From Amycolatopsis mediterranei (GTDB taxonomy: Bacteria > Actinomycetota > Actinomycetes > Mycobacteriales > Pseudonocardiaceae): a DNA stretch of 64,000 bases. The DNA lies in assembly GCF_026017845.1 (NCBI RefSeq), contig NZ_CP100416.1, forward strand, positions 3,073,926 through 3,137,925. The letters are read 5' to 3'. Shown piece by piece: positions 43,350 through 53,665 of this stretch (position 1 is the stretch's first letter; each line of letters opens with the position of its first letter). The notes under the pieces are model-generated. The model saw only the letters and a program-made list of their open reading frames with translations. It was not told the origin of the DNA and ran no database searches. A program made the translations under genes and the position numbers.

Positions 43350-44794
43350 CTGCCGCTGCCGAGCAGCGCACTCCCACCACCGCGCCACTGAGCCAGGAAG
43401 AGACCATCGAGTCCCTTGGCAAGTACGCGTTCGGCTGGGCCGACTCCGACGAGGCGGGCGCCAGCGCCCGTCGCGGGCTGAACGAGGATGTCGTCACCGA
43501 CATCTCCGGGAAGAAGTCCGAACCGGAGTGGATGCGCGAAGCGCGACTGAAGGCGCTCAAGCTCTTCGAGAAGAAGCCCATGCCCAACTGGGGGGCCGAC
43601 CTCTCCGGGATCGACTTCGAGAACATCAAGTACTTCGTGCGGTCCACGGAGAAGCAGGCCACCTCCTGGGAGGACCTGCCCGAGGACATCAAGAACACGT
43701 ACGACCGGCTCGGCATCCCCGAGGCGGAGAAGCAGCGCCTCGTCGCCGGGGTCGCCGCGCAGTACGAGTCCGAGGTCGTCTACCACCAGATCCGCGAGGA
43801 CCTGGAAGAGCAGGGCGTCCTGTTCCTGGACACCGACTCCGCGCTCAAGCAGCACCCGGAGCTGTTCCAGGAGTACTTCGGCTCGGTCATCCCGGCCGGC
43901 GACAACAAGTTCTCCGCGCTGAACACGGCGGTGTGGTCCGGCGGCTCGTTCATCTACGTGCCGAAGGGCGTGCACGTCGAGATCCCGCTGCAGGCCTACT
44001 TCCGGATCAACACCGAGAACATGGGCCAGTTCGAGCGCACCCTGATCATCGTCGACGAAGACGCCTACGTGCACTACGTCGAGGGTTGCACGGCGCCGAT
44101 CTACCAGTCCGACTCGCTGCACTCGGCGGTCGTGGAGATCATCGTCAAGAAGGGCGCCCGCTGCCGCTACACGACCATCCAGAACTGGTCGAACAACGTC
44201 TACAACCTGGTCACCAAGCGCGCCAAGTGCGAAGAGGGCGCGACCATGGAATGGATCGACGGCAACATCGGTTCCAAGGTGACGATGAAGTACCCGTCGG
44301 TGTTCCTCATGGGCGAGCACGCCAAGGGCGAGGTCCTGTCGGTCGCGTTCGCGGGCGAGGGCCAGCACCAGGACGCGGGCGCCAAGATGGAGCACCTCGC
44401 GCCGTACACGTCCTCGACCATCGTGTCGAAGTCGGTGGCGCGCGGCGGCGGCCGCACCTCCTACCGCGGCCTGGTCCGCGTGGCGAAGCGCGCGCACCAC
44501 TCGCGCTCCAGCGTCGTCTGCGACGCGCTGCTGGTGGACACCATCTCGCGCTCGGACACGTACCCGTACGTGGACATCCGCAACGACGAGGTGTCGATGG
44601 GCCACGAGGCCACGGTGTCCAAGGTCAGCGAAGACCAGCTGTTCTACCTGATGTCGCGCGGCCTCGACGAGGCCGAAGCGATGGCGATGATCGTGCGCGG
44701 CTTCGTGGAGCCGATCGCCCGTGAGCTGCCGATGGAGTACGCGCTCGAGCTGAACCGCCTGATCGAGCTCCAGATGGAAGGGTCCGTCGGCTAG
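43346..44794 (+). CDS. sufB: Fe-S cluster assembly scaffold SufB
   Basis: 482 residues, ATG 43346 after GGAGGG. Part of the SufBCD scaffold that assembles Fe-S clusters with sulfur from SufS-SufU. The N-terminal DUF-like region ([20 protein letters not shown]) is followed by the beta-helix core with [40 protein letters not shown], and the C-terminal [23 protein letters not shown]. No intein is present, unlike several mycobacterial SufB proteins: the core reads continuously through the usual intein site. The stop is two bases before the sufD start. Confidence 0.96.
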   Translation: MTAAAEQRTPTTAPLSQEETIESLGKYAFGWADSDEAGASARRGLNEDVVTDISGKKSEPEWMREARLKALKLFEKKPMPNWGADLSGIDFENIKYFVRSTEKQATSWEDLPEDIKNTYDRLGIPEAEKQRLVAGVAAQYESEVVYHQIREDLEEQGVLFLDTDSALKQHPELFQEYFGSVIPAGDNKFSALNTAVWSGGSFIYVPKGVHVEIPLQAYFRINTENMGQFERTLIIVDEDAYVHYVEGCTAPIYQSDSLHSAVVEIIVKKGARCRYTTIQNWSNNVYNLVTKRAKCEEGATMEWIDGNIGSKVTMKYPSVFLMGEHAKGEVLSVAFAGEGQHQDAGAKMEHLAPYTSSTIVSKSVARGGGRTSYRGLVRVAKRAHHSRSSVVCDALLVDTISRSDTYPYVDIRNDEVSMGHEATVSKVSEDQLFYLMSRGLDEAEAMAMIVRGFVEPIARELPMEYALELNRLIELQMEGSVG

Positions 44795-44796
44795 TC

Positions 44797-45969
44797 ATGT
44801 CGGTTACCGAGAACAACGTTTCCGAGGCTCTTCGCGAGGGGGCGGTCATTCCGGCCGCCTCCCGCGCGGAGCGCTTCACCTCCTACGACGTCGAGGCCTT
44901 CGAGGTCCCGGGCGGCCGCGAGGAGAACTGGCGCTTCACGCCGATGAAGCGCCTTCGCGGCCTTCACGACGGCAGCGCCACCGCGACCGGCGAGATCACC
45001 ATCGATGTCGAGGCCGCGCCCGAGCTGAAGATCGAGACCGTCGGCCGGGACGACGAGCGGCTGGGTGCCGCCGGTGTCCCGAGCGACCGGATCGCCGCCC
45101 AGGCGTACTCGGCGTTCACCAAGGCCACCGTCGTGACGGTGCCGAAGGAGACCAAGGCGTCGAAGCCGTCGGTGCTGCGCATCCACGGGCCGGGCGAGGA
45201 CCAGGTCGCCTACGGGCACCTGCAGGTCCGCGCCGAGGCGTTCGCGGAGGCCGTCATCGTGCTCGACCACGTCGGTTCCGGCACCTACGCCGACAACGTC
45301 GAGTTCGTCATCGGCGACGGCGCCAAGGTCACCGTGGTCAGCGTCCAGGACTGGGCCGACGACGCGGTGCACGTCTCCGAGCAGCACCTGAAGCTGGGCC
45401 GCGACGCCGCGCTGCGGCACACCGTGATCACCCTCGGCGGCGACCTCGTGCGGGTCTCGCCGACCGCGACGTTCGCCGACAAGGGCGGCGACGTCGAGAT
45501 GCTCGGCGTCTACTTCGCCGACCGGGGCCAGCACCAGGAGCACCGGCTCTTCGTCGACCACGCGGTGCCGAACTGCAAGTCGCGCGTGATGTACAAGGGC
45601 GCGCTGCAGGGCGAAGGCGCACACACGGTGTGGATCGGCGACGTCCTGATCCGCGCCGCGGCCGAGGCCACCGACACCTACGAGCTCAACCGCAACCTGG
45701 TGCTCACCCCCGGCGCCCGCGCGGACTCGGTGCCGAACCTCGAGATCGAGACCGGCGAGATCGAAGGCGCCGGCCACGCGAGCGCGACGGGAAGGTTCGA
45801 CGACGAGCAGTTGTTCTACCTGCAGTCGCGCGGGATCGCCGAAGAAGCCGCGCGGCGCCTGGTCGTGCGCGGGTTCTTCCACGAGATCCTGGTCAAGATC
45901 GACGTCCCCGAGGTGCGCGAGCGCCTCGAAGCGGCGATCGAAGCCGAGCTCGAAGCCGTTGGCGCCTGA
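44797..45969 (+). CDS. sufD: Fe-S cluster assembly protein SufD
   Basis: 390 residues, ATG 44797. Partner of SufB in the SufBC2D complex. Features: N-terminal helical region with RAERFTSYDVEAFEVPGGRE and ENWRFTPMKRL, beta-helix core (VIVLDHVGSGTYADNVEFVI, HQEHRLFVDHAVPNCKS), and the C-terminal SATGRFDDEQLFYLQSRGI, VRGFFHEILVKI shared with SufB. Two bases after sufB, 28 bases before sufC. Confidence 0.95.
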   Translation: MSVTENNVSEALREGAVIPAASRAERFTSYDVEAFEVPGGREENWRFTPMKRLRGLHDGSATATGEITIDVEAAPELKIETVGRDDERLGAAGVPSDRIAAQAYSAFTKATVVTVPKETKASKPSVLRIHGPGEDQVAYGHLQVRAEAFAEAVIVLDHVGSGTYADNVEFVIGDGAKVTVVSVQDWADDAVHVSEQHLKLGRDAALRHTVITLGGDLVRVSPTATFADKGGDVEMLGVYFADRGQHQEHRLFVDHAVPNCKSRVMYKGALQGEGAHTVWIGDVLIRAAAEATDTYELNRNLVLTPGARADSVPNLEIETGEIEGAGHASATGRFDDEQLFYLQSRGIAEEAARRLVVRGFFHEILVKIDVPEVRERLEAAIEAELEAVGA

Positions 45970-45997
45970 CCGCCCTCTCTGACTTAGGAAACGAAGA

Positions 45998-46768
45998 ATG
46001 GCAACGCTGGAAATCAAGGACCTGCACGCCTCGGTGACCACCGAGGAAGGCGCCAAGGAGATCCTCAAGGGCGTCAACCTGACCATCAAGTCGGGCGAGA
46101 CCCATGCGATCATGGGCCCGAACGGCTCGGGCAAGTCCACGCTGTCCTACGCCATCGCGGGTCACCCCAAGTACCAGGTGACCTCCGGCGAGGTGCTCCT
46201 CGACGGCGAGAACGTCCTCGAGATGAGCGTCGACGAGCGCGCCCGCGCCGGCCTCTTCCTGGCCATGCAGTACCCGGTCGAGGTGCCCGGCGTGTCCATG
46301 TCCAACTTCCTCCGCACCGCGGCCACCGCGGTCCGTGGCGAGGCCCCCAAGCTGCGCCACTGGGTCAAGGAGGTCAAGGAGGAGATGGGCAAGCTCGAGA
46401 TCTCGCAGGAGTTCGCCGAGCGCTCGGTCAACGAGGGCTTCTCCGGCGGCGAGAAGAAGCGCCACGAGATCCTGCAGCTGGCGCTGCTCAAGCCGAAGTT
46501 CGCCATCCTCGACGAGACCGACTCCGGCCTCGACGTCGACGCGCTGCGGATCGTCTCGCAGGGCGTCAACGAGTACAAGGCCAACGGCGAGGTCGGCGTC
46601 ATGCTGATCACGCACTACACCCGGATCCTGCGGCACATCACGCCGGACTTCGTGCACGTCTTCGCCGGCGGCAAGATCGTCGAGTCGGGCGGCAAGGAGT
46701 TGGCGGACGAGCTGGAGGAGAACGGCTACGTCAAGTACGTGGGCAAGCCCGAGCCCGCCGCGCTCTGA
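45998..46768 (+). CDS. sufC: Fe-S cluster assembly ATPase SufC
   Basis: 256 residues, ATG 45998. ABC-type ATPase that drives conformational change of SufBD. Walker [15 protein letters not shown] at about residue 38, Q-loop [13 protein letters not shown], signature [12 protein letters not shown], Walker [17 protein letters not shown] and switch LITHYTRIL are intact. Standard length. Confidence 0.97.
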   Translation: MATLEIKDLHASVTTEEGAKEILKGVNLTIKSGETHAIMGPNGSGKSTLSYAIAGHPKYQVTSGEVLLDGENVLEMSVDERARAGLFLAMQYPVEVPGVSMSNFLRTAATAVRGEAPKLRHWVKEVKEEMGKLEISQEFAERSVNEGFSGGEKKRHEILQLALLKPKFAILDETDSGLDVDALRIVSQGVNEYKANGEVGVMLITHYTRILRHITPDFVHVFAGGKIVESGGKELADELEENGYVKYVGKPEPAAL

Positions 46769-46781
46769 CGTTTCCCAGTAG

Positions 46782-48540
<1,759 letters not shown>

Positions 48541-48544
<4 letters not shown>

Positions 48545-48942
48545 CCGAAGACACCGCCACCGACGCGCGCGAGGGCCGCACGGCCGCCGATCTCGACGCC
48601 GAAACCACCGCGACGCAGGACCTCGACCTCGCCAAGCTCGAGGACGTCGAGGAAGCCATGCGCGACGTCGTCGACCCGGAGCTCGGCATCAACGTCGTCG
48701 ACCTCGGGCTGGTCTACGACATCCGCGTCGAGCCGGACAACACCGCGACCATCGACATGACGCTGACGTCCGCGGCCTGCCCGCTGACCGACGTCATCGA
48801 GGACCAGACGTCGGCGGCGCTGACGTCGGGCGGCCTGGTCAAGGACTTCCGGATCAACTGGGTCTGGATGCCGCCGTGGGGCCCGGAGAAGATCACCGAG
48901 GACGGCCGCGAGCAGCTGCGCGCCCTCGGCTTCACCGTCTGA
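48541..48942 (+). CDS. sufT: SufT-like MIP18-family (DUF59) protein
   Basis: 133 residues, ATG 48541. Acidic, Ala/Thr-rich N-terminal 35 residues, then the DUF59 domain: EEAMRDVVDPELGINVVDLGLVYDI with the conserved DPE, MTLTSAACPLTDVIEDQ containing the single conserved Cys, and VWMPPWGPEKITEDGREQLRALG. Proteins of this kind help Fe-S maturation; in actinobacteria it closes the suf operon. Confidence 0.93.
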
Positions 48943-48949
48943 ACCGGTT

Positions 48950-49726
48950 TTAGTCGAGCGGGTCACCTTCCGAGGTGGCCCGCTTGGTGTATAACGCCCC
49001 ATACCGCGCGTGCCAGGCCAGCGCGTAGAGCACGAGCGCGACGACGAACCCGCTGCAGGCGCCCGTGACGAGCAGGTAGGTCGCGTTGCCGGCCACGTCG
49101 GCGCGGGTCATCGGGTCGTGGTGGGCCAGGAACGGCAGCGCTTCGAGGAGCCCGCCGGTGAGCGTGCCTGCCGCCAGGAACGCGGCGACGGTCTTGCGGT
49201 GGCGGATGCCCGACGGTGCCGGTGTGACGGGGGCGGTGCGGTACCAGCGCCACAGCCACCAGGCGAGGATCGCGGCGCCGACGATCGTGCTGATCAGCTG
49301 GATGAGCCGGCCGACGTCGACGCCGGTGACGAGCGGGGTCCGCAAGAACGCCGGCCCGCCGCTTTCGTGGGTGAAGGCGTCCCAGCCGACGTGCGTGGCG
49401 GCGCCGAGCACCAGCGAAAGCGCGATCCAGCCCGGCTTCCGCCAGTCGAAGCGGCGGGGGAGCCGTCCGGCGAGCGGGCCGGGTGCCAGCGCCAGGAGCG
49501 GCCGCTTCAGCAGCACCTGGAACACGGCCAGCAGGACGAGCGCGATGAGCGGGTCCAGCCAGAGGACCGCGGTGAACTCGTGGGTCTCCGTCAGGCCCAC
49601 ACTGTGGAGCCGCGGTACGAACCAGAAGACGTCCGGCGCGACCGACCCGGCGACGAGCGCCGAGGGCACCAGCGGTCGTCGCGCCAGGGGGAGCACAGCG
49701 GCAGGATGACTCAGTGTGAACGGCAC
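48950..49726 (-). CDS. DUF4184-family membrane protein
   Basis: 258 residues from GTG 49726 (VPFTLSHPAAVLPL), the typical N-terminus of this family; the longer frame to 49870 overlaps the divergent ynfA-like gene and is rejected. About six membrane segments (LIALVLLAVFQVLLKRPLLAL; GWIALSLVLGAATHVGWDAF). Family members resemble metal-dependent membrane hydrolase-like proteins, with His and Asp in TLSHPAA, ATHVGWDAFTH. Function unknown. Its start lies only 17 bp from the divergent ynfA-like start, and the 3' end holds a terminator hairpin. Confidence 0.8.
   Translation of the reverse strand: MPFTLSHPAAVLPLARRPLVPSALVAGSVAPDVFWFVPRLHSVGLTETHEFTAVLWLDPLIALVLLAVFQVLLKRPLLALAPGPLAGRLPRRFDWRKPGWIALSLVLGAATHVGWDAFTHESGGPAFLRTPLVTGVDVGRLIQLISTIVGAAILAWWLWRWYRTAPVTPAPSGIRHRKTVAAFLAAGTLTGGLLEALPFLAHHDPMTRADVAGNATYLLVTGACSGFVVALVLYALAWHARYGALYTKRATSEGDPLD
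48957..48984. terminator. Terminator hairpin at the convergent end of suf and DUF4184
   Basis: AGCGGGTCACC at 48957-48967 pairs with GGTGGCCCGCT at 48974-48984 (one T-G wobble) around a six-base loop. It lies inside the last codons of the DUF4184 gene. Confidence 0.65.
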
Positions 49727-49731
49727 GGGGT

Positions 49732-49738
49732 TAGTATC
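49732..49738. promoter_or_regulatory. Overlapping divergent -10 elements (ynfA-like and DUF4184 genes)
   Basis: Plus-strand TAGTAT at 49732-49737 ends six bases before the GTG at 49744; minus-strand GATACT at 49738-49733 ends six bases before the GTG at 49726. The two elements share five positions, so both polymerases cannot bind at once. Confidence 0.45.
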
Positions 49739-49743
49739 CCGGG

Positions 49744-50076
49744 GTGGTCCTGCGGTCGATCGTCCTGTTCCTGGCCGCGGCGGTGTGCGAGATCGGCGGC
49801 GCCTGGCTGATCTGGCAAGGCATCCGCGAACACCGGGGTCTGCTGTGGATCGGCGGCGGGGTGGTGGCACTGGGCGTGTACGGCTTCGTGGCGACCCTCC
49901 AGCCGGACGCCCACTTCGGCCGCATCCTCGCCGCGTACGGCGGGGTGTTCGTGGCGGGCTCGCTGGCCTGGGGCGTGGTCGCGGACGGCTACCGCCCCGA
50001 CCGCTACGACGTCATCGGCGCCTTGCTGTGCCTGGCCGGGGTCGCGGTGATCATGTACGCGCCTCGCACCGGGTAA
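49744..50076 (+). CDS. YnfA/UPF0060-family membrane protein
   Basis: 110 residues, GTG 49744, leaderless by position. Four membrane helices with the family features [20 protein letters not shown] at the N-terminus, [19 protein letters not shown], and the final [20 protein letters not shown]. Small multidrug-resistance-like topology; E. coli YnfA has been linked to efflux of small compounds, but the role here is unknown. Separated by 17 bp from the divergent DUF4184 gene. Confidence 0.9.
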   Translation: MVLRSIVLFLAAAVCEIGGAWLIWQGIREHRGLLWIGGGVVALGVYGFVATLQPDAHFGRILAAYGGVFVAGSLAWGVVADGYRPDRYDVIGALLCLAGVAVIMYAPRTG

Positions 50077-50105
50077 CGCCGCAGGTGGGCGGGCGATAGA
50101 TCGGC

Positions 50106-50885
50106 GTGACCGAACTCGCCTTCCCGCCCGCACCGCCTGACGTGCCGAAGCGGCGCTGGATCTCGCCCGCCCTCGTGGTGTGCGTCATCGTGACCGTGCT
50201 CGGCATCGGCGGCACGGTTTCCGGGCTGGGGCTGATGTTCTTCAGCTACCGGAGCTTTACGGTTCCGGGGTCGGTGATGAGCCCGGCGCTGAAGCCGGGC
50301 GGCTCGATCGTCGTGCGGGCCCGCCGGGGCGAGGAGGTCCACCGCGGGGACGTGGTGATGTTCGACCGCAGCGCGTTCGCCCATCCGGACAGTGCCGGTC
50401 TCAGCGCCTTCCGGGTCGTCGCGGTCGCCGGGGACGTCGTCGCCTGCTGCACCGGTGGGCAGCTGTCGGTGGACGGCCGGCCGATCAGCGAGACCTACCT
50501 CAGCCAGGACCAGTACGCCCACGACTCGAGGGCCACGATGCCGTTCCTCACCCGCATGCACGAAGGCGAGGTGTTCGTCCTGGGCGACGAGCGGGGGAAG
50601 GCCATGGACTCGCGCTTCCACGGGGTCGTCCGGCTGTCCGGGGTCGACGGGTTCGTGGTCGGCACCGGGGGCGTCTTCCGCCCGGAGCCACTGCCGCGCA
50701 CCACCGCGTTCACCGACGCCGGCCTGCCGGGCGCGCCGTTCGACGACCGGATGTACCCCGCGCTGCGCTGGTGCCTGCTCGGCGGTGCGGTCGTCTTCTT
50801 CGCCGGCTTCACCGGGCTGATCGTGACGGTCGTCCGGACCGCCGGAAGACGACGAAGAGCAGCCGCAGGCCCACCAGGGCACTGA
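50106..50885 (+). CDS. Signal peptidase I-like (S26) protein lacking the catalytic Ser and Lys
   Basis: 259 residues, GTG 50106. N-terminal membrane anchor (PALVVCVIVTVLGIGG), then the S26 fold: box B reads FTVPGSVMSPALKPG with Val57 where SxMxP should have Ser, box C GDVVMF, box D AFRVVAVAGD with Phe102 where the general-base Lys is expected, and box E VLGDERGKAMDSRFHG intact. A second membrane helix at the C-terminus (LLGGAVVFFAGFTGLIVTVV) is extra. Predicted to be an inactive or altered peptidase. The 3' end overlaps the convergent AarF-type gene by 77 bp. Confidence 0.75.
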   Translation: MTELAFPPAPPDVPKRRWISPALVVCVIVTVLGIGGTVSGLGLMFFSYRSFTVPGSVMSPALKPGGSIVVRARRGEEVHRGDVVMFDRSAFAHPDSAGLSAFRVVAVAGDVVACCTGGQLSVDGRPISETYLSQDQYAHDSRATMPFLTRMHEGEVFVLGDERGKAMDSRFHGVVRLSGVDGFVVGTGGVFRPEPLPRTTAFTDAGLPGAPFDDRMYPALRWCLLGGAVVFFAGFTGLIVTVVRTAGRRRRAAAGPPGH

Positions 50886-52755
50886 TCACCAGCAGGTTGT
50901 AGCCGAACACCTGGTGCAGCGTCAGGTCCGCGGCGATCCGCGGCCCGCCCGAGCCGGTCAGCAGGAACACGGCCATCAGCCCGGTCGCCGCGCCGACGAA
51001 GGCCAGCAGGGCTTCGTGGACCAGGCCGGTGACGACGTCGCGGTCGCGTTCGTCGGAGAACAGCCGGACGTTCACCGACAGCCGGCCCTCCTCCAGCGCC
51101 GCGCCGATCCGGTCGATGCGGCGGGGGATGCGGCGCAGCACCGGCAGCAGCGCCGTCAGCTCGCCGACCGCCGTGCGGCCGAGCGAGCCCGGCCGCAGCC
51201 CGGCGCCGACCTGCTCGACAGCGAACGCGCGGGACTCGGCGACGACGTCGAAGCCGGGATCCAGCGCGGCCAGGGTGCCCTCGACCGTGGCCAGCGCGCG
51301 GAACACCGCGGCCACCGGCGGTGGCACGCTGAGCCGGAAGTCCGCGACCACCCGGAACAGGCCGGTGAACAGGTCGAGGTCGGGGGTGCGGCCGGGACCG
51401 AAGTGCCGGGCGACCAGGGCGCCGAGGGCGCGTTCGAGGCGCTGTTCGTCGATTTCGCCGGTGCGGTCGACGATTTCGAGCAGCCCGTCGCGCAGGCCCG
51501 CCGGGTCGCCGCGGTCCAGGGCGAGCAGGAGGTTCTGCAGGCCGCCGCGCAGGCCGCTGTCGAGCCGGCCGACCGAGCCGAAGTCGAGCAGGCCGAGACG
51601 GCCGTCGCTCAGCAGCATGAGGTTGCCCGGGTGGGGGTCGGCGTGGAAGACGCCGCCGATCATCACCTGGTCGAGCAGGCAGCGCAGGAGCGAGCGCGCC
51701 AACCGCTTGCGCTCGGCCGCGGGCAGCGCGTCCTTCGCCGCGGTGAGTGGCCGGCCGGCCAGCCGGGACATGACCAGCACGCGGTCGGTGGAGAGTCCTT
51801 TGTGGACCTTCGGCAGCCCGACGTCCGGGGAGCCGGTGGCCGCGATGGCGCCGATGTTGCGGGCTTCGATGGTGAAGTCGAGTTCTTCGGCCAGCGCGGC
51901 GGCGAACCCGTCGGCCAGTTCGGTGACGCCGAGTGTCCGCGCCCAGTCCGCGCGGTCCTCGCACGCCGCGGCGACGCGCCGGAGGATGGCGATGTCGCGT
52001 TCGGCCTGCTCCCGCACACCCGGCCGCTGGACCTTGACCACGACGTCTTCGCCACTGCGCAGCTTCGCGCGGTAGACCTGCGCCACCGACGCGGCGGCCA
52101 GCGGTTCGGGGTCGAACTCGGCGAAGACGTCGTCGGGGGAGCCGCCGAGTTCGTCGGCCAGCAGCGCCCGCACGGCGTCGGCGGGGGCGGGCGCAACCCG
52201 GTCCTGCAGCCGGCCGAGCTCGTCGGCGAACACCGGGGGCAGCAGGTCCGCGCGGGTGGAGAGCAGCTGGCCGAGTTTCACGAACGTCACCCCGCCCTCT
52301 TCCAGCGCGCGGCGCAGGGACCGCGCGAGCTTGGCGTGCCGCCCCGGCGCGAGGCCGGGTTCGCGGCGGCCGGTCAGGTAACGGCCGAGGCCGTGCTTGA
52401 CCGCGATCCGGCTGATCTGCGCGTACCGGCGGGCGCGGGAGAGCCGGCCCCGCAGCCGGCCGAGCCCGATGCCGTGGGGGAATGCCATCTCGGCGACGAA
52501 CAGGAAGATGAGGGCCGCGAGGAAAGCGCTGCCCGCCAACGGGATCAGCAGGCCGAGGGCCGCGCCGCCGTGGTGCAGCAGCGAACCGGGGAAGGCCTGC
52601 GCGATGCTCCCGGCGACGAGCCACCCGAACGCGGCGGCGCACAGGGCGCGCACGGCACCGATCCGGACGCCGAGCACGCGCCGGGCCGCGGCGACGAGCG
52701 GCCACAGCAGGAGCACGTACAGGGGGAGGGTCAGCAGGCCCAGCAAGATGTCCAT
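50809..52755 (-). CDS. AarF/UbiB (ABC1) family atypical kinase
   Basis: 648 residues, ATG 52755 after AAAGGGAA. N-terminal membrane helices (LLGLLTLPLYVLLLWPLV; GLLIPLAGSAFLAALIFLFV) precede the UbiB-like kinase core: VTFVKLGQLLSTRADLLP (KxGQ motif), LAAASVAQVYRAKL (Ala-rich loop), VVVKVQRPGV (Lys), MIGGVFHADPHPGNLMLL and LGLLDFGSVGRL (metal-binding Asp). Two C-terminal helices close the protein. UbiB proteins are ATPases that help lipid or quinone biosynthesis. Convergent overlap of 77 bp with the signal-peptidase-like gene. Confidence 0.9.
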   Translation of the reverse strand: MDILLGLLTLPLYVLLLWPLVAAARRVLGVRIGAVRALCAAAFGWLVAGSIAQAFPGSLLHHGGAALGLLIPLAGSAFLAALIFLFVAEMAFPHGIGLGRLRGRLSRARRYAQISRIAVKHGLGRYLTGRREPGLAPGRHAKLARSLRRALEEGGVTFVKLGQLLSTRADLLPPVFADELGRLQDRVAPAPADAVRALLADELGGSPDDVFAEFDPEPLAAASVAQVYRAKLRSGEDVVVKVQRPGVREQAERDIAILRRVAAACEDRADWARTLGVTELADGFAAALAEELDFTIEARNIGAIAATGSPDVGLPKVHKGLSTDRVLVMSRLAGRPLTAAKDALPAAERKRLARSLLRCLLDQVMIGGVFHADPHPGNLMLLSDGRLGLLDFGSVGRLDSGLRGGLQNLLLALDRGDPAGLRDGLLEIVDRTGEIDEQRLERALGALVARHFGPGRTPDLDLFTGLFRVVADFRLSVPPPVAAVFRALATVEGTLAALDPGFDVVAESRAFAVEQVGAGLRPGSLGRTAVGELTALLPVLRRIPRRIDRIGAALEEGRLSVNVRLFSDERDRDVVTGLVHEALLAFVGAATGLMAVFLLTGSGGPRIAADLTLHQVFGYNLLVISALVGLRLLFVVFRRSGRPSRSAR

Positions 52756-52938
52756 CGGTTCCCTTTCGCCGGGAACGAGCAGACCACGGCGGCCGCCGCG
52801 GGCGGCTCACGCGGCGGCGGGAGGAGTCTCCCTCCCGCGGGGGAACGACTTTCGGCCGTGGCCCCGGCTGTGGTGGCCTTCTAACCTGATCGCGCGAACC
52901 ACGGTGAAGTGCTTCCTGAACCGGACGAAGGAGACACG

Positions 52939-53478
52939 ATGAACGGACGCGTGATGGGCCGGGTGGCGGCGTTGGTCATTGCGGCCCCGCTGGCCCTGGG
53001 CTTGGCCACCGCCCCGGCCGCCTCGGCGGCGGCTGTCACGACGCTGTACTACAGCTCTTCGGGCGCGCCGGACTACCTCGCCCAGATCGACCAGGGCGCG
53101 GCCAACTGGAACGCCGCGGTCACCGACGTGAAGCTGGTCAAGCGGAACACGAGCGCCACCATCGTGTTCCACGAAATCCACAGCGGCGGCTCGTACACGA
53201 ACACGAACGGCCACGGCCGCGGGCAGATCTACCTGGACACGAGCCAGGTGGCGGAAGGGTTCGACCCGACCCGCATCGCGGCGCACGAGCTGGGGCACAA
53301 CCTGGGCCTGCCGGACCACTACAGCGGCCCGTGCACGGAGCTGATGTCCGGCCACGGCCCGGGCACGGCGTGCAAGAACGCGAAGCCGTCTGCGGCGGAA
53401 GCGGCGAAGGTGCAGTCCTTGTGGGTGAACGGATTGGTGGCCCAGGCGGCTGCCGAGAACCGCGCGGTCGCTTACTGA
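52939..53478 (+). CDS. Snapalysin-family secreted zinc metalloprotease
   Basis: 179 residues, ATG 52939 after GAAGGAGA. Sec signal peptide (VAALVIAAPLALGLATAPAA, cleavage near ASA-AA at about 31). The catalytic zinc site is AAHELGHNLGLPDHYSGPC at about 112-130, the extended HExxHxxGxxD motif of snapalysin (M7), with the typical following Cys pair (PC, TAC). Length is that of mature snapalysin plus signal, without the long propeptide of some Streptomyces forms. Secreted, degrading extracellular protein. Confidence 0.93.
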   Translation: MNGRVMGRVAALVIAAPLALGLATAPAASAAAVTTLYYSSSGAPDYLAQIDQGAANWNAAVTDVKLVKRNTSATIVFHEIHSGGSYTNTNGHGRGQIYLDTSQVAEGFDPTRIAAHELGHNLGLPDHYSGPCTELMSGHGPGTACKNAKPSAAEAAKVQSLWVNGLVAQAAAENRAVAY

Positions 53479-53494
53479 GGCTTTCTCGCGGCAG

Positions 53495-53526
53495 GTTGTC
53501 CACAACTCCGCCGAGGTGTGGGCAAC
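53495..53526. promoter_or_regulatory. Inverted pair of DnaA-box-like sequences
   Basis: TTGTCCACA (53496-53504), the actinobacterial DnaA-box consensus, and TGTGGGCAA (53517-53525), an inverted copy with one mismatch, 12 bases apart. As a hairpin, GTTGTCCACA pairs with TGTGGGCAAC, so a transcription terminator of the snapalysin gene is an alternative. Confidence 0.4.
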
Positions 53527-53665
53527 CAGGCCGCGGCTGCCGCTTTTCCGGCTTTTCGACGGACCTGCTCGATAGACTGGCCTGGGGGCCGCCCCCGGGA
53601 GGGTGGGGGGTCGCTCCCGCGCGAGAGGGAGGCGCCCACCGGCGTCCGGCTGCGAAGATCGGCCG

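Noticed and set aside
40746..43388. Minus frame extending the mptB-like gene through sufR
   Set aside because: The part above 42404 is antisense to sufR; a -10 and GTG at 42404 give the natural start.
43346..44794. SufB intein
   Set aside because: Some mycobacterial SufB proteins carry an intein, but this frame is 482 residues and reads straight through the core without an insertion.
53495..53526. Origin of replication
   Set aside because: Only two boxes, and no dnaA, dnaN or box cluster nearby.
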